Shown: positions 1 through 6,867, counted from the first letter of the stretch. The stretch: 20,369 bases of DNA from an uncultured Eggerthella sp. (GCA_905203045.1 CAJKUH010000025.1:1-20369); one strand, 5' to 3'. Notes: generated from the sequence alone by a model not told the origin. Made by a program: numbers and translations.

Positions 1-1917
1 AACGAAGGCACCGAAGTCCTTGATGCCAACGACTTCGCCGTCATAAACCTCGCCAACCTCGGGAACCTTGACGATGCCCAAGATTGCAGCCTTGGCAGCA
101 GCGCCACCCTCTGCATCGGTGGAAGCGATGCGAACGGTGCCGTCTTCCTCGATTTCGATGGTGGTGTTGGTCTCGTCCTGAAGGCCACGGATAACCTTGC
201 CGCCGGAACCGATGACGTCACGGATCTTATCGGCGGGAATATGGATGGTCTCGATATGGGGAGCGTAGGGAGAAAGCTCGGCACGCGGTGCGTCGATGGC
301 TTCCATCATTGCCTTCATGATGAAGGCACGGCCTTCCTTAGCCTGAGCAAGAGCGCGGGCAAGGATGTCGACGGAAAGGCCCTTGGCCTTGTTGTCCATC
401 TGCAGCGCAGTGATGCCATGCTCGGTACCGCATACCTTGAAGTCCATGTCGCCCAGGAAGTCTTCCAGACCCTGGATGTCGGAGAGGATGACGATGTCGT
501 CGCCTTCCTTGATGAGGCCCATGGCGATGCCCGCAACAGGAGCCTTGATCGGCACGCCAGCATCCATCAGCGCAAGCGTAGAACCGCAGGTGGAAGCCAT
601 GGAAGAAGAACCGTTGGATTCCATGATCTCGGAAACCACGCGAATTGCGTAGGGGAATTCCTCTTCATCGGGCAGTACCGGCAGAAGTGCGCGCTCTGCC
701 AAGGCGCCATGACCGATTTCGCGGCGCTTGGGGGCACCCATGCGGCCAACTTCGCCCGTGCAGTACGGCGGGAAGTTGTACTGATGCATGTAGCGCTTGC
801 CTTCGGCGGGATCGATGGTGTCAAGACGCTGCCACTCGTTGAGCATACCCAGGGTTGCAACGGAGAGTGCCTGGGTCTGGCCACGCTGGAACAGGCCGGA
901 ACCATGTACGCGAGGCAGGTAACCAGCCTTGATGTACAGCGGGCGGATCTCGGTGCTGGTACGGCCGTCGGCGCGTTCGCCGGTTTCGATGACCATGGCG
1001 CGCATTGCGTGCTTTTCCAGCAGCTTCAGGGCAGCTGCGATGTCGGAGCCCCAAGCAGCACGCTCTTCTTCGGTGAAGTCGTTTTCCTTTACGGAGTTCT
1101 TCAGCTCTTCAACCTTGGCCATGCGGGACTGCTTGTCTGCGTCCTTGAGAGCAGCAGACATTTCATCGAAGTGAGCGTCAACGCGCTCGGCGATGGAGGG
1201 ATCGGCAACGTGGATAGGCCATTCCTTGGGCTGCGGGTTCACCTTGGCAAGGAACTCAGCCTGCTTTTCGCAGAAGGCAGCGATGGCTTCCTGGCCGAAG
1301 GTCATGGCAGCAAGCATGTCCTCTTCGGTGATTTCCTGAGCGCCGGCCTCTACCATGGAAATGTAATCCTTGGTGCCTGCGATGGTGAGCTCCAGGTCGG
1401 AGTTCTCTTCTTCCTCGTAGGTGGGGTTGACGATGAACTCGCCAGTGTCGATGTTGCGGCCGATACGCACGCAAGCGGCTGGGCCGTCAAACGGAGCGCT
1501 GGCAACCATCAAAGCCGCAGAAGCGCCGGCAACGGAAATGGTGTCAGGCTGATGCTCGCCGTCTACCACAAGCGTGGTGGCAACAATGTGAACTTCCTGC
1601 TTGAAGCCGTCGGCGAAACCGGGGCGGATAGGACGGTCGATCATGCGAGCCGTCAGGATGCCCTTGTCGGAAGGCTTGGCCTCACGCTTCAGATAGCCGC
1701 CGGGGATACGGCCCACAGCGTACATCTTTTCCATGAAGTCGACCGTCAGGGGGAAGAAGTCGTAATCCTTTTCCTGCTCGGAGATTACGGCCGTTACCAG
1801 CACGGTGGTGTCGCCGCAGGTAACCTTCACCGCACCGGAAGCCTGCTTTGCAAGCTCGCCCGTTTCGAGGGTGTAGTGCTTCCCGTAAAGGTCGAACGAT
1901 TCGGTAATAATTTCCAT
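1..1917 (-). CDS. pnp: Polyribonucleotide nucleotidyltransferase (PNPase), 3' end cut by window edge
   Basis: Phosphorolytic 3'-5' exoribonuclease of mRNA decay, normally a cytoplasmic trimer. I translated 639 codons from the ATG at 1917 to the window edge with no stop. The first RNase PH-like domain carries FFPLTVD at residues 54-60. The second carries the ILSD...LGDMDFKV catalytic region near residues 477-495 with its Asp cluster. A KH domain shows IGSGGK at about 569-574, and an S1 domain begins near 621 and runs off the window. Known family members have roughly 700-750 residues, so about 70-100 C-terminal residues are missing because of the window edge, not because of mutation. It follows rpsO, the classic rpsO-pnp order, but a terminator lies between them. 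The start is preceded by a purine-rich stretch (AAGGGA, then GAAAGAAAGA) rather than one strong Shine-Dalgarno. Identity is very secure. Confidence 0.97.
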   Translation of the reverse strand, partial: MEIITESFDLYGKHYTLETGELAKQASGAVKVTCGDTTVLVTAVISEQEKDYDFFPLTVDFMEKMYAVGRIPGGYLKREAKPSDKGILTARMIDRPIRPGFADGFKQEVHIVATTLVVDGEHQPDTISVAGASAALMVASAPFDGPAACVRIGRNIDTGEFIVNPTYEEEENSDLELTIAGTKDYISMVEAGAQEITEEDMLAAMTFGQEAIAAFCEKQAEFLAKVNPQPKEWPIHVADPSIAERVDAHFDEMSAALKDADKQSRMAKVEELKNSVKENDFTEEERAAWGSDIAAALKLLEKHAMRAMVIETGERADGRTSTEIRPLYIKAGYLPRVHGSGLFQRGQTQALSVATLGMLNEWQRLDTIDPAEGKRYMHQYNFPPYCTGEVGRMGAPKRREIGHGALAERALLPVLPDEEEFPYAIRVVSEIMESNGSSSMASTCGSTLALMDAGVPIKAPVAGIAMGLIKEGDDIVILSDIQGLEDFLGDMDFKVCGTEHGITALQMDNKAKGLSVDILARALAQAKEGRAFIMKAMMEAIDAPRAELSPYAPHIETIHIPADKIRDVIGSGGKVIRGLQDETNTTIEIEEDGTVRIASTDAEGGAAAKAAILGIVKVPEVGEVYDGEVVGIKDFGAFV

Positions 1918-1934
1918 TCTTTCTTTCACTTCCC

Positions 1935-1980
1935 TTGCGCCCTATTGCGCAAAGCCTCTTTGCACCCGCTTTTCAGGTGC
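1935..1980 (-). promoter_or_regulatory. pnp leader with two hairpins
   Basis: The 131-base gap between the rpsO stop and the pnp start contains two inverted repeats in the pnp leader. One has TTGCGC/GCGCAA arms (1935-1940 and 1947-1952, 6-base loop). The other has GCACC/GGTGC arms (1962-1966 and 1976-1980). In E. coli the pnp leader forms a stem that RNase III cleaves, allowing PNPase to repress itself; a similar role here is inference from position only. No convincing -35/-10 pair was found between the rpsO terminator and pnp. Confidence 0.35.
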
Positions 1981-2020
1981 GCGAGCAGCAATGGCCTCCA
2001 CTGCCGACCGCCGTATATAC

Positions 2021-2043
2021 AAAAAGCCCGCTAGCGCGGGCTT
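2021..2043 (-). terminator. Rho-independent terminator after rpsO
   Basis: On the minus strand an 8-bp perfect stem (AAGCCCGC / GCGGGCTT, arms 2036-2043 and 2024-2031) with a 4-base loop is followed by a run of T. It begins 5 bases after the rpsO stop codon. It should end much of the rpsO transcription before pnp, as the intercistronic terminator does in E. coli. Confidence 0.85.
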
Positions 2044-2048
2044 AATGC

Positions 2049-2336
2049 TTAGATGTTGTCGCGAATGCCGAGCTTCTTGATGAGTTCACGGTACTCAATA
2101 ACGTCACGGTTCTTGATGTAAACCAGAAGACGACGGCGCTTACCTACGAGCATGAGCAGGCCACGACGGGTATGATGATCCTTCGGGTGCTCCTTCAGGT
2201 GCTCGGTCAGGTTCTTGATGCGCTCGGACAGGATTGCTACCTGAACCTCTGCGCTACCAGAGTCCTGAGGGTTCTTGCCGAACTCAGCCATGAGCTCTGC
2301 GGTGCGTTCTTTGGAGATGCTAAGCTTGCTAGGCAT
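2049..2336 (-). CDS. rpsO: 30S ribosomal protein S15
   Basis: S15 is a primary 16S rRNA-binding protein of the small-subunit platform and often represses its own mRNA. The 95-residue product has the family signatures GSAEVQVAILSERI near residues 27-40, the DHHTRRGLL rRNA-binding stretch near 53-61, and LVGKRRRLLVYIK. It is a few residues longer than the usual 88-89, at both ends. The ATG start is supported by an AGGTGG Shine-Dalgarno seven bases upstream. It has its own predicted promoter (2440-2468) and terminator (2021-2043), so it can be transcribed as a single gene between the HigBA module and pnp. Identity is secure. Confidence 0.98.
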   Translation of the reverse strand: MPSKLSISKERTAELMAEFGKNPQDSGSAEVQVAILSERIKNLTEHLKEHPKDHHTRRGLLMLVGKRRRLLVYIKNRDVIEYRELIKKLGIRDNI

Positions 2337-2433
2337 CTTTCCACCTTTCTACATCTAATTCCCTCCAGGCCGAGCAGGCAAGCGGGTGGCGCATGCGAGC
2401 TAGGCGTGGAGCCTACCTGTTGCAAATTGCAAC
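2337..2433 (-). promoter_or_regulatory. rpsO 5' leader, candidate S15 autoregulatory RNA
   Basis: From the predicted start point (near 2433) to the rpsO ATG there are about 97 bases. They contain a perfect TAGGC/GCCTA hairpin with a 5-base loop (2401-2415), a GCGCATGCG near-palindrome (around 2392-2400), and the Shine-Dalgarno near the end. Structured rpsO leaders that bind S15 are known in several phyla, with unrelated folds. The assignment here is inference from position and local symmetry; I did not match it to a described class. Confidence 0.35.
2419..2433. repeat. 15-base palindrome at the rpsO transcription start
   Basis: GTTGCAAATTGCAAC is a 7+1+7 inverted repeat with perfect arms. 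It begins within a few bases of the expected start point of the rpsO promoter. It could be a protein operator or the first hairpin of the leader. The adjacent 11-mer TACCTGTTGCA (2414-2424) recurs at 15404-15414. Confidence 0.6.
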
Positions 2434-2439
2434 TCGAAT

Positions 2440-2468
2440 AGTTTACCCGAGGCTGCTCCCCCACTCAA
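2440..2468 (-). promoter_or_regulatory. Predicted rpsO promoter
   Basis: On the minus strand, TTGAGT (-35, 2463-2468) and TAAACT (-10, 2440-2445) are separated by exactly 17 bases. Each matches the sigma-70 consensus at 4 of 6 positions. The predicted start point falls near 2433, about 97 bases before the rpsO ATG. The position downstream of higA and upstream of rpsO fits an independent ribosomal-protein promoter. Confidence 0.5.
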
Positions 2469-2521
2469 CAGCAATTTCCAGGTTGTGTATGGGGTGTGGA
2501 GACGGGCCATCTTGCAAGAAA

Positions 2522-2833
2522 TTATGCTTCTGCGGGATGGGAAACTGCCCAAGGGGTGATCTTCTCCAACTCTGGGTCAAGCTTGCGGTGAGCCACTTCA
2601 ACATCGTGGGCTACCTGGGCGCGAAGCCAAAACCCTTCAGAAAGGCCAAAGAACTTACAGAGGCGAAGATCGGTATCGGCTGTGATGGAGCGACGCCCCA
2701 GAACGATCTGCCCAATACGTTGAGCAGGAATGCCCGTTTCCTTGGCAAGACGATATTGAGATATGCCCATGGGGATAAGGAAATCTTCTTTAAGTATTTC
2801 ACCTGGAGTAACCGGGTCAAGATACTCGGACAC
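2522..2833 (-). CDS. higA: HigA-family antitoxin
   Basis: Antitoxin and DNA-binding repressor of a type II toxin-antitoxin module; it neutralises HigB and normally represses the operon. The 103-residue product has the family opening PVTPGEILKEDFL, an HTH_3/XRE-type helix-turn-helix at about residues 24-50 (ISQYRLAKETGIPAQRIGQI), then GRRSITADTDLRLCKFFG and FWLRAQ, all typical of the HigA addiction-module family. The start is GTG, chosen because a strong AAGGAGG lies 5 bases upstream; this Shine-Dalgarno overlaps the TAA stop of higB. The toxin-first order is characteristic of hig modules. No clear terminator follows, so transcripts may read into rpsO. The module looks less GC-rich than its neighbours, consistent with horizontal acquisition. 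Confidence 0.93.
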   Translation of the reverse strand: MSEYLDPVTPGEILKEDFLIPMGISQYRLAKETGIPAQRIGQIVLGRRSITADTDLRLCKFFGLSEGFWLRAQVAHDVEVAHRKLDPELEKITPWAVSHPAEA

Positions 2834-2843
2834 AGCAGCCTCC

Positions 2844-3125
2844 TTAAGAATGATAATCGACGATTTCTACCTCTTCTGCACCTCTGCTTGTCCATCGAAA
2901 GCAGATTCTGAATTGGTCGTTAATGCGGATGCCGCATTGGCCTTTCCTATTGCCTTTAAGTTGCTCCAACCTATTCCCTGGAGGAATACGCAGGTCTTGC
3001 AACCAGTTGGCAATTTCAAGATACCGAAGCTTTCGGCGAGCAACCTTTTCAATGAATCGATACCGTTTCACTTTCCTGCCCTTGGCAAGCAGCATCGTCT
3101 CATAACTTCTAAACGACACAATCAT
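2844..3125 (-). CDS. higB: HigB-family toxin (RelE-like mRNA interferase)
   Basis: Toxin of the module. HigB proteins of the plasmid-maintenance-killer family are RelE-fold ribosome-dependent mRNA endonucleases. The product shows the family block IPPGNRLEQLKGNRKGQ, then IRINDQFRICFRW and the C-terminal EVEIVDYH, which includes the conserved basic and aromatic residues of the active surface. I start it at the ATG at 3125, giving 93 residues (usual length about 92), because AGGAG (3133-3137) sits 7 bases upstream; an in-frame start nine codons earlier has no such site. It precedes higA by 10 bases. A perfect inverted repeat (3141-3161) lies just upstream. It appears full length with no broken motif, so it is probably active. 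Confidence 0.93.
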   Translation of the reverse strand: MIVSFRSYETMLLAKGRKVKRYRFIEKVARRKLRYLEIANWLQDLRIPPGNRLEQLKGNRKGQCGIRINDQFRICFRWTSRGAEEVEIVDYHS

Positions 3126-3140
3126 AGTAACGCTCCTTGT

Positions 3141-3161
3141 TAATAACGTCAAACGTTATTA
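3141..3161. promoter_or_regulatory. Palindromic operator upstream of higBA
   Basis: TAATAACG and CGTTATTA form a perfect 8-bp inverted repeat with a 5-base spacer, centred 26 bases upstream of the higB ATG. HigA-type antitoxins bind palindromes that overlap their own promoter, so this is the likely autoregulatory operator. The repeat is AT-rich in a GC-rich surrounding and contains TTGAC and TATTAA fragments, but I cannot fix the -35 and -10 with confidence. Confidence 0.65.
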
Positions 3162-3290
3162 CCTATGAATTGGTGTCATCGCAACGTGAAAGATGCGAGA
3201 AAAATCGCAAAGTTATGCGAAACAGGACAAGGAGCCTTCGCCAGTCGAAATGGCTATTCGATTCAGCGCCCAACCCCTAGAAAGCCAAGA

Positions 3291-4106
3291 CTACCTGGAT
3301 ATTCCGTTGGAAACCAAGTAATCCAGCGACTTGAGCTTTATGCCCAGGTGTTGGCGGATCCACATCTGCAGGAAGCGAAGCTCGGACATGCAGCCGGGCT
3401 TGTCCATGTCGAAGTGCTTAATTTCGGCAAAGGTGCTGAACAGCAGCGCTTGCGCCCACACAACGGTATCGCGCGATAGGCTTATCGTTTCGCAAGTACT
3501 GCGACAAGCACCACACACCAAGCCGCCGTCTACCAGCGAAAAGGAAACGCGCTGCGGCAGCTGGTCGAATGCTATGGGAGCACCGCATCCAACGCATACA
3601 TCGAAACGAGGGCGGAAGCCCAAAACGGCGAGCGCCTTCAGAAGGTGCGCTGATGTAAACACGACAGCACTTGCTATTTGCTCAGCATGGGGATCATCAG
3701 AGACCGCAGGGTTATTCTCGCTGCAACCCTTCAAAGCCTGCAGCGCTGCGCACACCATGGGAAACAGGCGCGCATCCTCCAGCCCAACCTGCGTTGTCTT
3801 ATCTAAAAGCTCCACCATCGGAGCTGCCGCTTCCATCAAATCGATATCGCTTCGCAGATGCGCGTTCGCCTCCACCAAGCGAGCTTCCTTCACGATGTCG
3901 AGCGATTTGCCCTCTACAAGGAGCAGATCGCACACCGAATACACCTCTAACCTTGAGGCAAAAGAAGAAGAGGGCTTACGAGCCCCCTTCGCAACAGCGC
4001 GTATTTGCGATCCGTCGGAAGAAAGCAACGTGCATATCACATCGCTTTCCCCCAGCTTGGTACGGCGAAGCACCAAAGCGCGCACCGGATACGTACGGGA
4101 AGCCAC
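3291..4106 (-). CDS. recO: DNA repair protein RecO
   Basis: RecF-pathway mediator that anneals single strands and helps load RecA with RecR. The 271-residue product begins with the typical RecO OB-fold opening (about residues 1-80, including the ALVLRRTKLGESD stretch). An alpha-helical region follows, then a four-Cys zinc site: C171-x2-C174 and C198-x2-C201. The length is normal for the family. The start is GTG, 2 bases after the era stop, with a GGAGAAGG purine stretch about 9 bases upstream. It is the last gene of the hrcA operon, and era-recO adjacency is widely conserved. No convincing terminator follows it; there is only a 5-bp TGCGA/TCGCA hairpin at 3194-3209. Confidence 0.95.
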   Translation of the reverse strand: MASRTYPVRALVLRRTKLGESDVICTLLSSDGSQIRAVAKGARKPSSSFASRLEVYSVCDLLLVEGKSLDIVKEARLVEANAHLRSDIDLMEAAAPMVELLDKTTQVGLEDARLFPMVCAALQALKGCSENNPAVSDDPHAEQIASAVVFTSAHLLKALAVLGFRPRFDVCVGCGAPIAFDQLPQRVSFSLVDGGLVCGACRSTCETISLSRDTVVWAQALLFSTFAEIKHFDMDKPGCMSELRFLQMWIRQHLGIKLKSLDYLVSNGISR

Positions 4107-4108
4107 GC

Positions 4109-5035
4109 TTACGCGCCTTCTCCGTATCCGAAACGCCTGATCTGGTTCAGGTCGCGCCTCCAGTTTTTGCGGACCTTCACGTTAAGGTCCAAGAACACCT
4201 TCTTGCCAAGCAAAACCTCGAGGTCTTCGCGCGCCTGCGTGCCGACTTCCTTGATGGCACGACCACCCTTGCCAATGACGATGCCCTTCTGGCTGTCGCG
4301 TTCCACATAAACCGTGGCGTAGATCTTCTGCAGGTTCTTGCGGCGGTTGTATTCCATGGCGTCAACCACCACACCCACCGCATGAGGCACCTCGTCATGT
4401 GCGGTAAGCAGGATCTTCTCGCGGATGAACTCCGCGATGATAACCTCGATAGGCTGGTCGGTTTCCATATCCGCTGGGAACCACAACGGTCCTACCGGCA
4501 AGCGACGCACAACGGCATCGATGAAGCTGTCAAGGCCCGCACCTGTGAGCGAAGACACCTCAACCACTTCATCCCAGTTGCCAAGCGATACTGCCTTATG
4601 GCGCTGCTCGTCCAAGGCTTCATCGTCGACCAAGTCGATCTTGGAAAGCACCAGGATCTTGGGCACCTTGCTCTTGGCAAGCTCGGAGATCACCCATTCG
4701 TCACCGCGGCCGAACGGTGCCGAGGCATCAAGCAGAAACGCCGCCACATCGATGCCATCAAGCGATTTCAATGCCGTGGTGTTCAGCTCTTCGCCCAGAG
4801 CATCATGGGGCTTGTGCACGCCAGGCGTGTCGACGATAACCATCTGATGATCCTCGGTGGTATGCACCGCGCGGAAACGATGGCGCGTGGTTTGCGCGGT
4901 AGGCGAAGCGATGGCCAGCTTCTTGCCCATAAGAGCATTCAACAGCGTGGACTTGCCCGCGCTCGGACGACCGATAAGCGTGACGAAACCCGACTTAAAC
5001 GTACTCGGGTCGATGGTGTTCTGGTCAATTACCAT
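4109..5035 (-). CDS. era: GTPase Era
   Basis: Essential GTPase that binds the 3' end of 16S rRNA during 30S maturation. Of its 308 residues, the G domain shows G1 GRPSAGKST (22-30), switch I with TAQTTRH near 46-52, G3 DTPG (69-72) and G5 SSLTGAG (161-167). The C-terminal KH domain carries GIVIGKGG (251-258). The G4 motif reads SKID (131-134), where the usual form is NKxD, an unusual but conservative change at the guanine-contacting residue. AAGGAG lies 4 bases upstream of the ATG. The gene begins 22 bases after dgkA and ends 2 bases before recO. Identity is secure. Confidence 0.97.
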   Translation of the reverse strand: MVIDQNTIDPSTFKSGFVTLIGRPSAGKSTLLNALMGKKLAIASPTAQTTRHRFRAVHTTEDHQMVIVDTPGVHKPHDALGEELNTTALKSLDGIDVAAFLLDASAPFGRGDEWVISELAKSKVPKILVLSKIDLVDDEALDEQRHKAVSLGNWDEVVEVSSLTGAGLDSFIDAVVRRLPVGPLWFPADMETDQPIEVIIAEFIREKILLTAHDEVPHAVGVVVDAMEYNRRKNLQKIYATVYVERDSQKGIVIGKGGRAIKEVGTQAREDLEVLLGKKVFLDLNVKVRKNWRRDLNQIRRFGYGEGA

Positions 5036-5057
5036 GAAGCTCCTTTTCTCAAAACCG

Positions 5058-5432
5058 CTACGCTAAGCCAAGAAGGCCCAGAATACGCGGCACAAAAATG
5101 ATCAAACCGACAACGAATGAGGCAACCGAAAACAGCAGAACCCCACCCGCTGCGGCATCTTTCGATTTGCGGGCAAGCTCGTGGAATTCGGGGCTTGCCA
5201 AGTCAACGATGGCCTCAATCGACGAGTTAAGGCATTCGCCGCCAAGAACCAAACCGAAGCACACCACCACAGCAAGCCACTCAAAGGCACTGATGCCGAA
5301 TGCAAAGCCCATCGCAATGCACAACACCATGAAGCACAGCTCGATATGGAAATTGCGCTCACGGGCGGTGTCGATAATCCCCTGCGCTGCGCAACGAAAA
5401 GCAGCGAACAGGGAAAAGCCCTTGCGCGTCAT
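5058..5432 (-). CDS. dgkA: Diacylglycerol kinase / undecaprenol kinase, integral membrane
   Basis: Small membrane lipid kinase of the DagK family. In Gram-positive bacteria such proteins mostly phosphorylate undecaprenol, recycling the cell-wall lipid carrier. The 124-residue protein has three predicted membrane helices (about 30-48, 50-66 and 95-117). The family active-site block contains E66, N69 and E73 (ECLNSSIE), followed by HELARKSKDAAAG with K91 and D92. The ATG overlaps the ybeY stop by four bases (ATGA), and no strong Shine-Dalgarno is seen, so translation is probably coupled to ybeY. The substrate cannot be decided from sequence; the symbol follows the family name. Confidence 0.9.
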   Translation of the reverse strand: MTRKGFSLFAAFRCAAQGIIDTARERNFHIELCFMVLCIAMGFAFGISAFEWLAVVVCFGLVLGGECLNSSIEAIVDLASPEFHELARKSKDAAAGGVLLFSVASFVVGLIIFVPRILGLLGLA

Positions 5433-5890
5433 GCGCGACTCTCATTCCAAGCTTTGATGAGCTTTTCCTCAAGCGCATGCATGACCTTGTAATCCTCATC
5501 TTCGATATGGTCATAGCCGCACAAATGAAGCAGGCTATGCACGGTAAGCAGCGTCACCTCTTCTTCGAAGGTAGTGCCGTACTCTTCGGTCTGCGCAAGC
5601 GCAACATCAGTGGCGATGATGGTATCGCCTAACTCGAATTCCTCGACACCATCGAGCACCTCGTCTTCGAAAGGCACGTTGTCGCATTCGAAAGAAAGCA
5701 CATCGGTAGGACGGTCGATGCCGCGATAGTCGCGATTGAGCTCATGAATACGTTCATTGGTAACGAAGGTCACCGTTACGTCGGTACATTCGGGAAGCTT
5801 CATCTCGTGCATCACGAATTGGCAGAGCTCTTCCATGGGAAGGTCCTTCACCAAATCCTCGCCATGTTCTACAAGTACGTTGACCTGCAT
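5429..5890 (-). CDS. ybeY: Endoribonuclease YbeY, rRNA maturation factor
   Basis: Zinc-dependent endoribonuclease involved in 16S rRNA 3' maturation and late-stage ribosome quality control. The conserved Arg is in NRDYRGIDRPTDVLSF. The metal site is the HSLLHLCGYDH block, with three His and Gly-to-Ser at the second position of the usual HGxLH. The ATG at 5890 (153 residues) is preferred over an in-frame TTG two codons earlier. AAGAGG (5897-5902) lies 6 bases from the ATG but directly abuts the TTG. That Shine-Dalgarno overlaps the phoH stop codon. The gene's 3' end overlaps dgkA. The phoH-ybeY pairing is widely conserved. Confidence 0.95.
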   Translation of the reverse strand: MQVNVLVEHGEDLVKDLPMEELCQFVMHEMKLPECTDVTVTFVTNERIHELNRDYRGIDRPTDVLSFECDNVPFEDEVLDGVEEFELGDTIIATDVALAQTEEYGTTFEEEVTLLTVHSLLHLCGYDHIEDEDYKVMHALEEKLIKAWNESRA

Positions 5891-5901
5891 ATTCAACCTC
5901 T

Positions 5902-6867
5902 TTACAGTCGAAGGTTCATCTCTTCAGCACGCGCATAGGCGGCAACGATCTTGGCAACCAGGGAATGACGCACCACATCGGCGTTCTTGAACTCACAGAA
6001 GGAAATGTCTTCCACGCCATCAAGAACCTGACGTACCGTCTTCAACCCCGAAATGCCCTTCGGCAAGTCGGCCTGGGTAATATCGCCCGTGATTACCATT
6101 TTCGATCCCCTGCCCAAGCGGGTAAGGAACATCTTCATCTGTCCCGGCGTGGTGTTCTGCGCTTCGTCGAGAACGATGAAGGCATCGTTGAGCGTACGGC
6201 CACGCATGAATGCCAACGGCGCAATTTCGATAACGCCCTCGGCCAGATACTTGTTGGCACGGCCCGGCTCCATCATTTCGAACAGAGCGTCGTAAAGGGG
6301 GCGGATATAGGGATCGATCTTCTCGGTAAGGGAGCCGGGAAGAAAGCCCAGGTTCTCACCAGCCTCTACAACAGGACGCGTCAGAATGATGCGGTTCACC
6401 TGCTTGCTGTTGAACGCGGCAACCGCCATCGCCATCGCAAGGTAGGTTTTGCCGGTGCCGGCAGGACCAATGCCGAACGTAACGGTATTCGTCCTGATGG
6501 CATCAACGTACTTCTTCTGCGTCGGGGTTTTCGGACGAATAGCGCGCCCTCGATACGAAAGGATAACGTCGTTCTTCATGGGCGGTGGTGAAAGCTCGCC
6601 CGTTTTCATGAGGTTAAGCGAGCGCTTTACCTCGTCGCGCGTAAGCACTTCCCCCGCTTCCAGCGTCTTGAAAAGACCGGAAAACAGCGTGGTGAGCGAC
6701 TGCACCTCCAAGGCGTTTCCCTGAATACGCAGGGCATTCCCTTGCACGGAAATACGTGCGGATGTCGAATCTTCGATTAAATGAAGGAACTCGTCTTGAG
6801 GCCCCAGCAATGCCGTTGGCTCTGCTGAGGACGGAATAGCGAGCGTGATGTTCTCTTGTTCGTTCAT
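5902..6867 (-). CDS. phoH: PhoH-like ATPase (YbeZ/PhoH family)
   Basis: P-loop ATPase of the PhoH-like family, which usually sits beside ybeY and is linked to RNA metabolism; its precise reaction is not settled. The 321-residue product has an N-terminal KH-like region (about 20-85), then PKTPTQKKYVDAI. Walker A is GPAGTGKT (134-141), followed by the TRPVVEAGENLGFLPG block. Walker B is VLDEAQN (232-238), followed by FLTRLGRGSKMVITGD (sensor-like). The length is normal. The ATG overlaps the mtaB stop (ATGA), with no strong ribosome binding site, indicating translational coupling. It ends 11 bases before the preferred ybeY ATG. Confidence 0.94.
   Translation of the reverse strand: MNEQENITLAIPSSAEPTALLGPQDEFLHLIEDSTSARISVQGNALRIQGNALEVQSLTTLFSGLFKTLEAGEVLTRDEVKRSLNLMKTGELSPPPMKNDVILSYRGRAIRPKTPTQKKYVDAIRTNTVTFGIGPAGTGKTYLAMAMAVAAFNSKQVNRIILTRPVVEAGENLGFLPGSLTEKIDPYIRPLYDALFEMMEPGRANKYLAEGVIEIAPLAFMRGRTLNDAFIVLDEAQNTTPGQMKMFLTRLGRGSKMVITGDITQADLPKGISGLKTVRQVLDGVEDISFCEFKNADVVRHSLVAKIVAAYARAEEMNLRL

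Noticed and set aside
241..2034. 597-codon plus-strand open frame opposite pnp
   Set aside because: It is antisense to an unmistakable PNPase and spans its start; the composition is typical of a codon-bias shadow and no family resemblance is seen.
2393..2911. 172-codon plus-strand ORF opposite higA and the rpsO promoter
   Set aside because: It is antisense to a well-supported antitoxin, has no domain, and covers regulatory sequence.
3126..3152. N-terminal extension of HigB by nine residues
   Set aside because: The clear AGGAG at 3133-3137 selects the ATG at 3125, and the extension would start inside the operator palindrome and exceed the family length.
3194..3209. TGCGA/TCGCA hairpin as terminator for recO
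   Set aside because: Only 5 bp with an AT-rich loop and no proper T-run; too weak to call.
3165..3479. 104-codon plus-strand ORF between higB and recO
   Set aside because: More than half overlaps recO antisense; no Shine-Dalgarno and no family resemblance. The noncoding part (3162-3290) shows only short hairpins.
3671..5101. 476-codon plus-strand open frame opposite recO and era
   Set aside because: It crosses two well-identified genes in antisense and shows no domain; a shadow.
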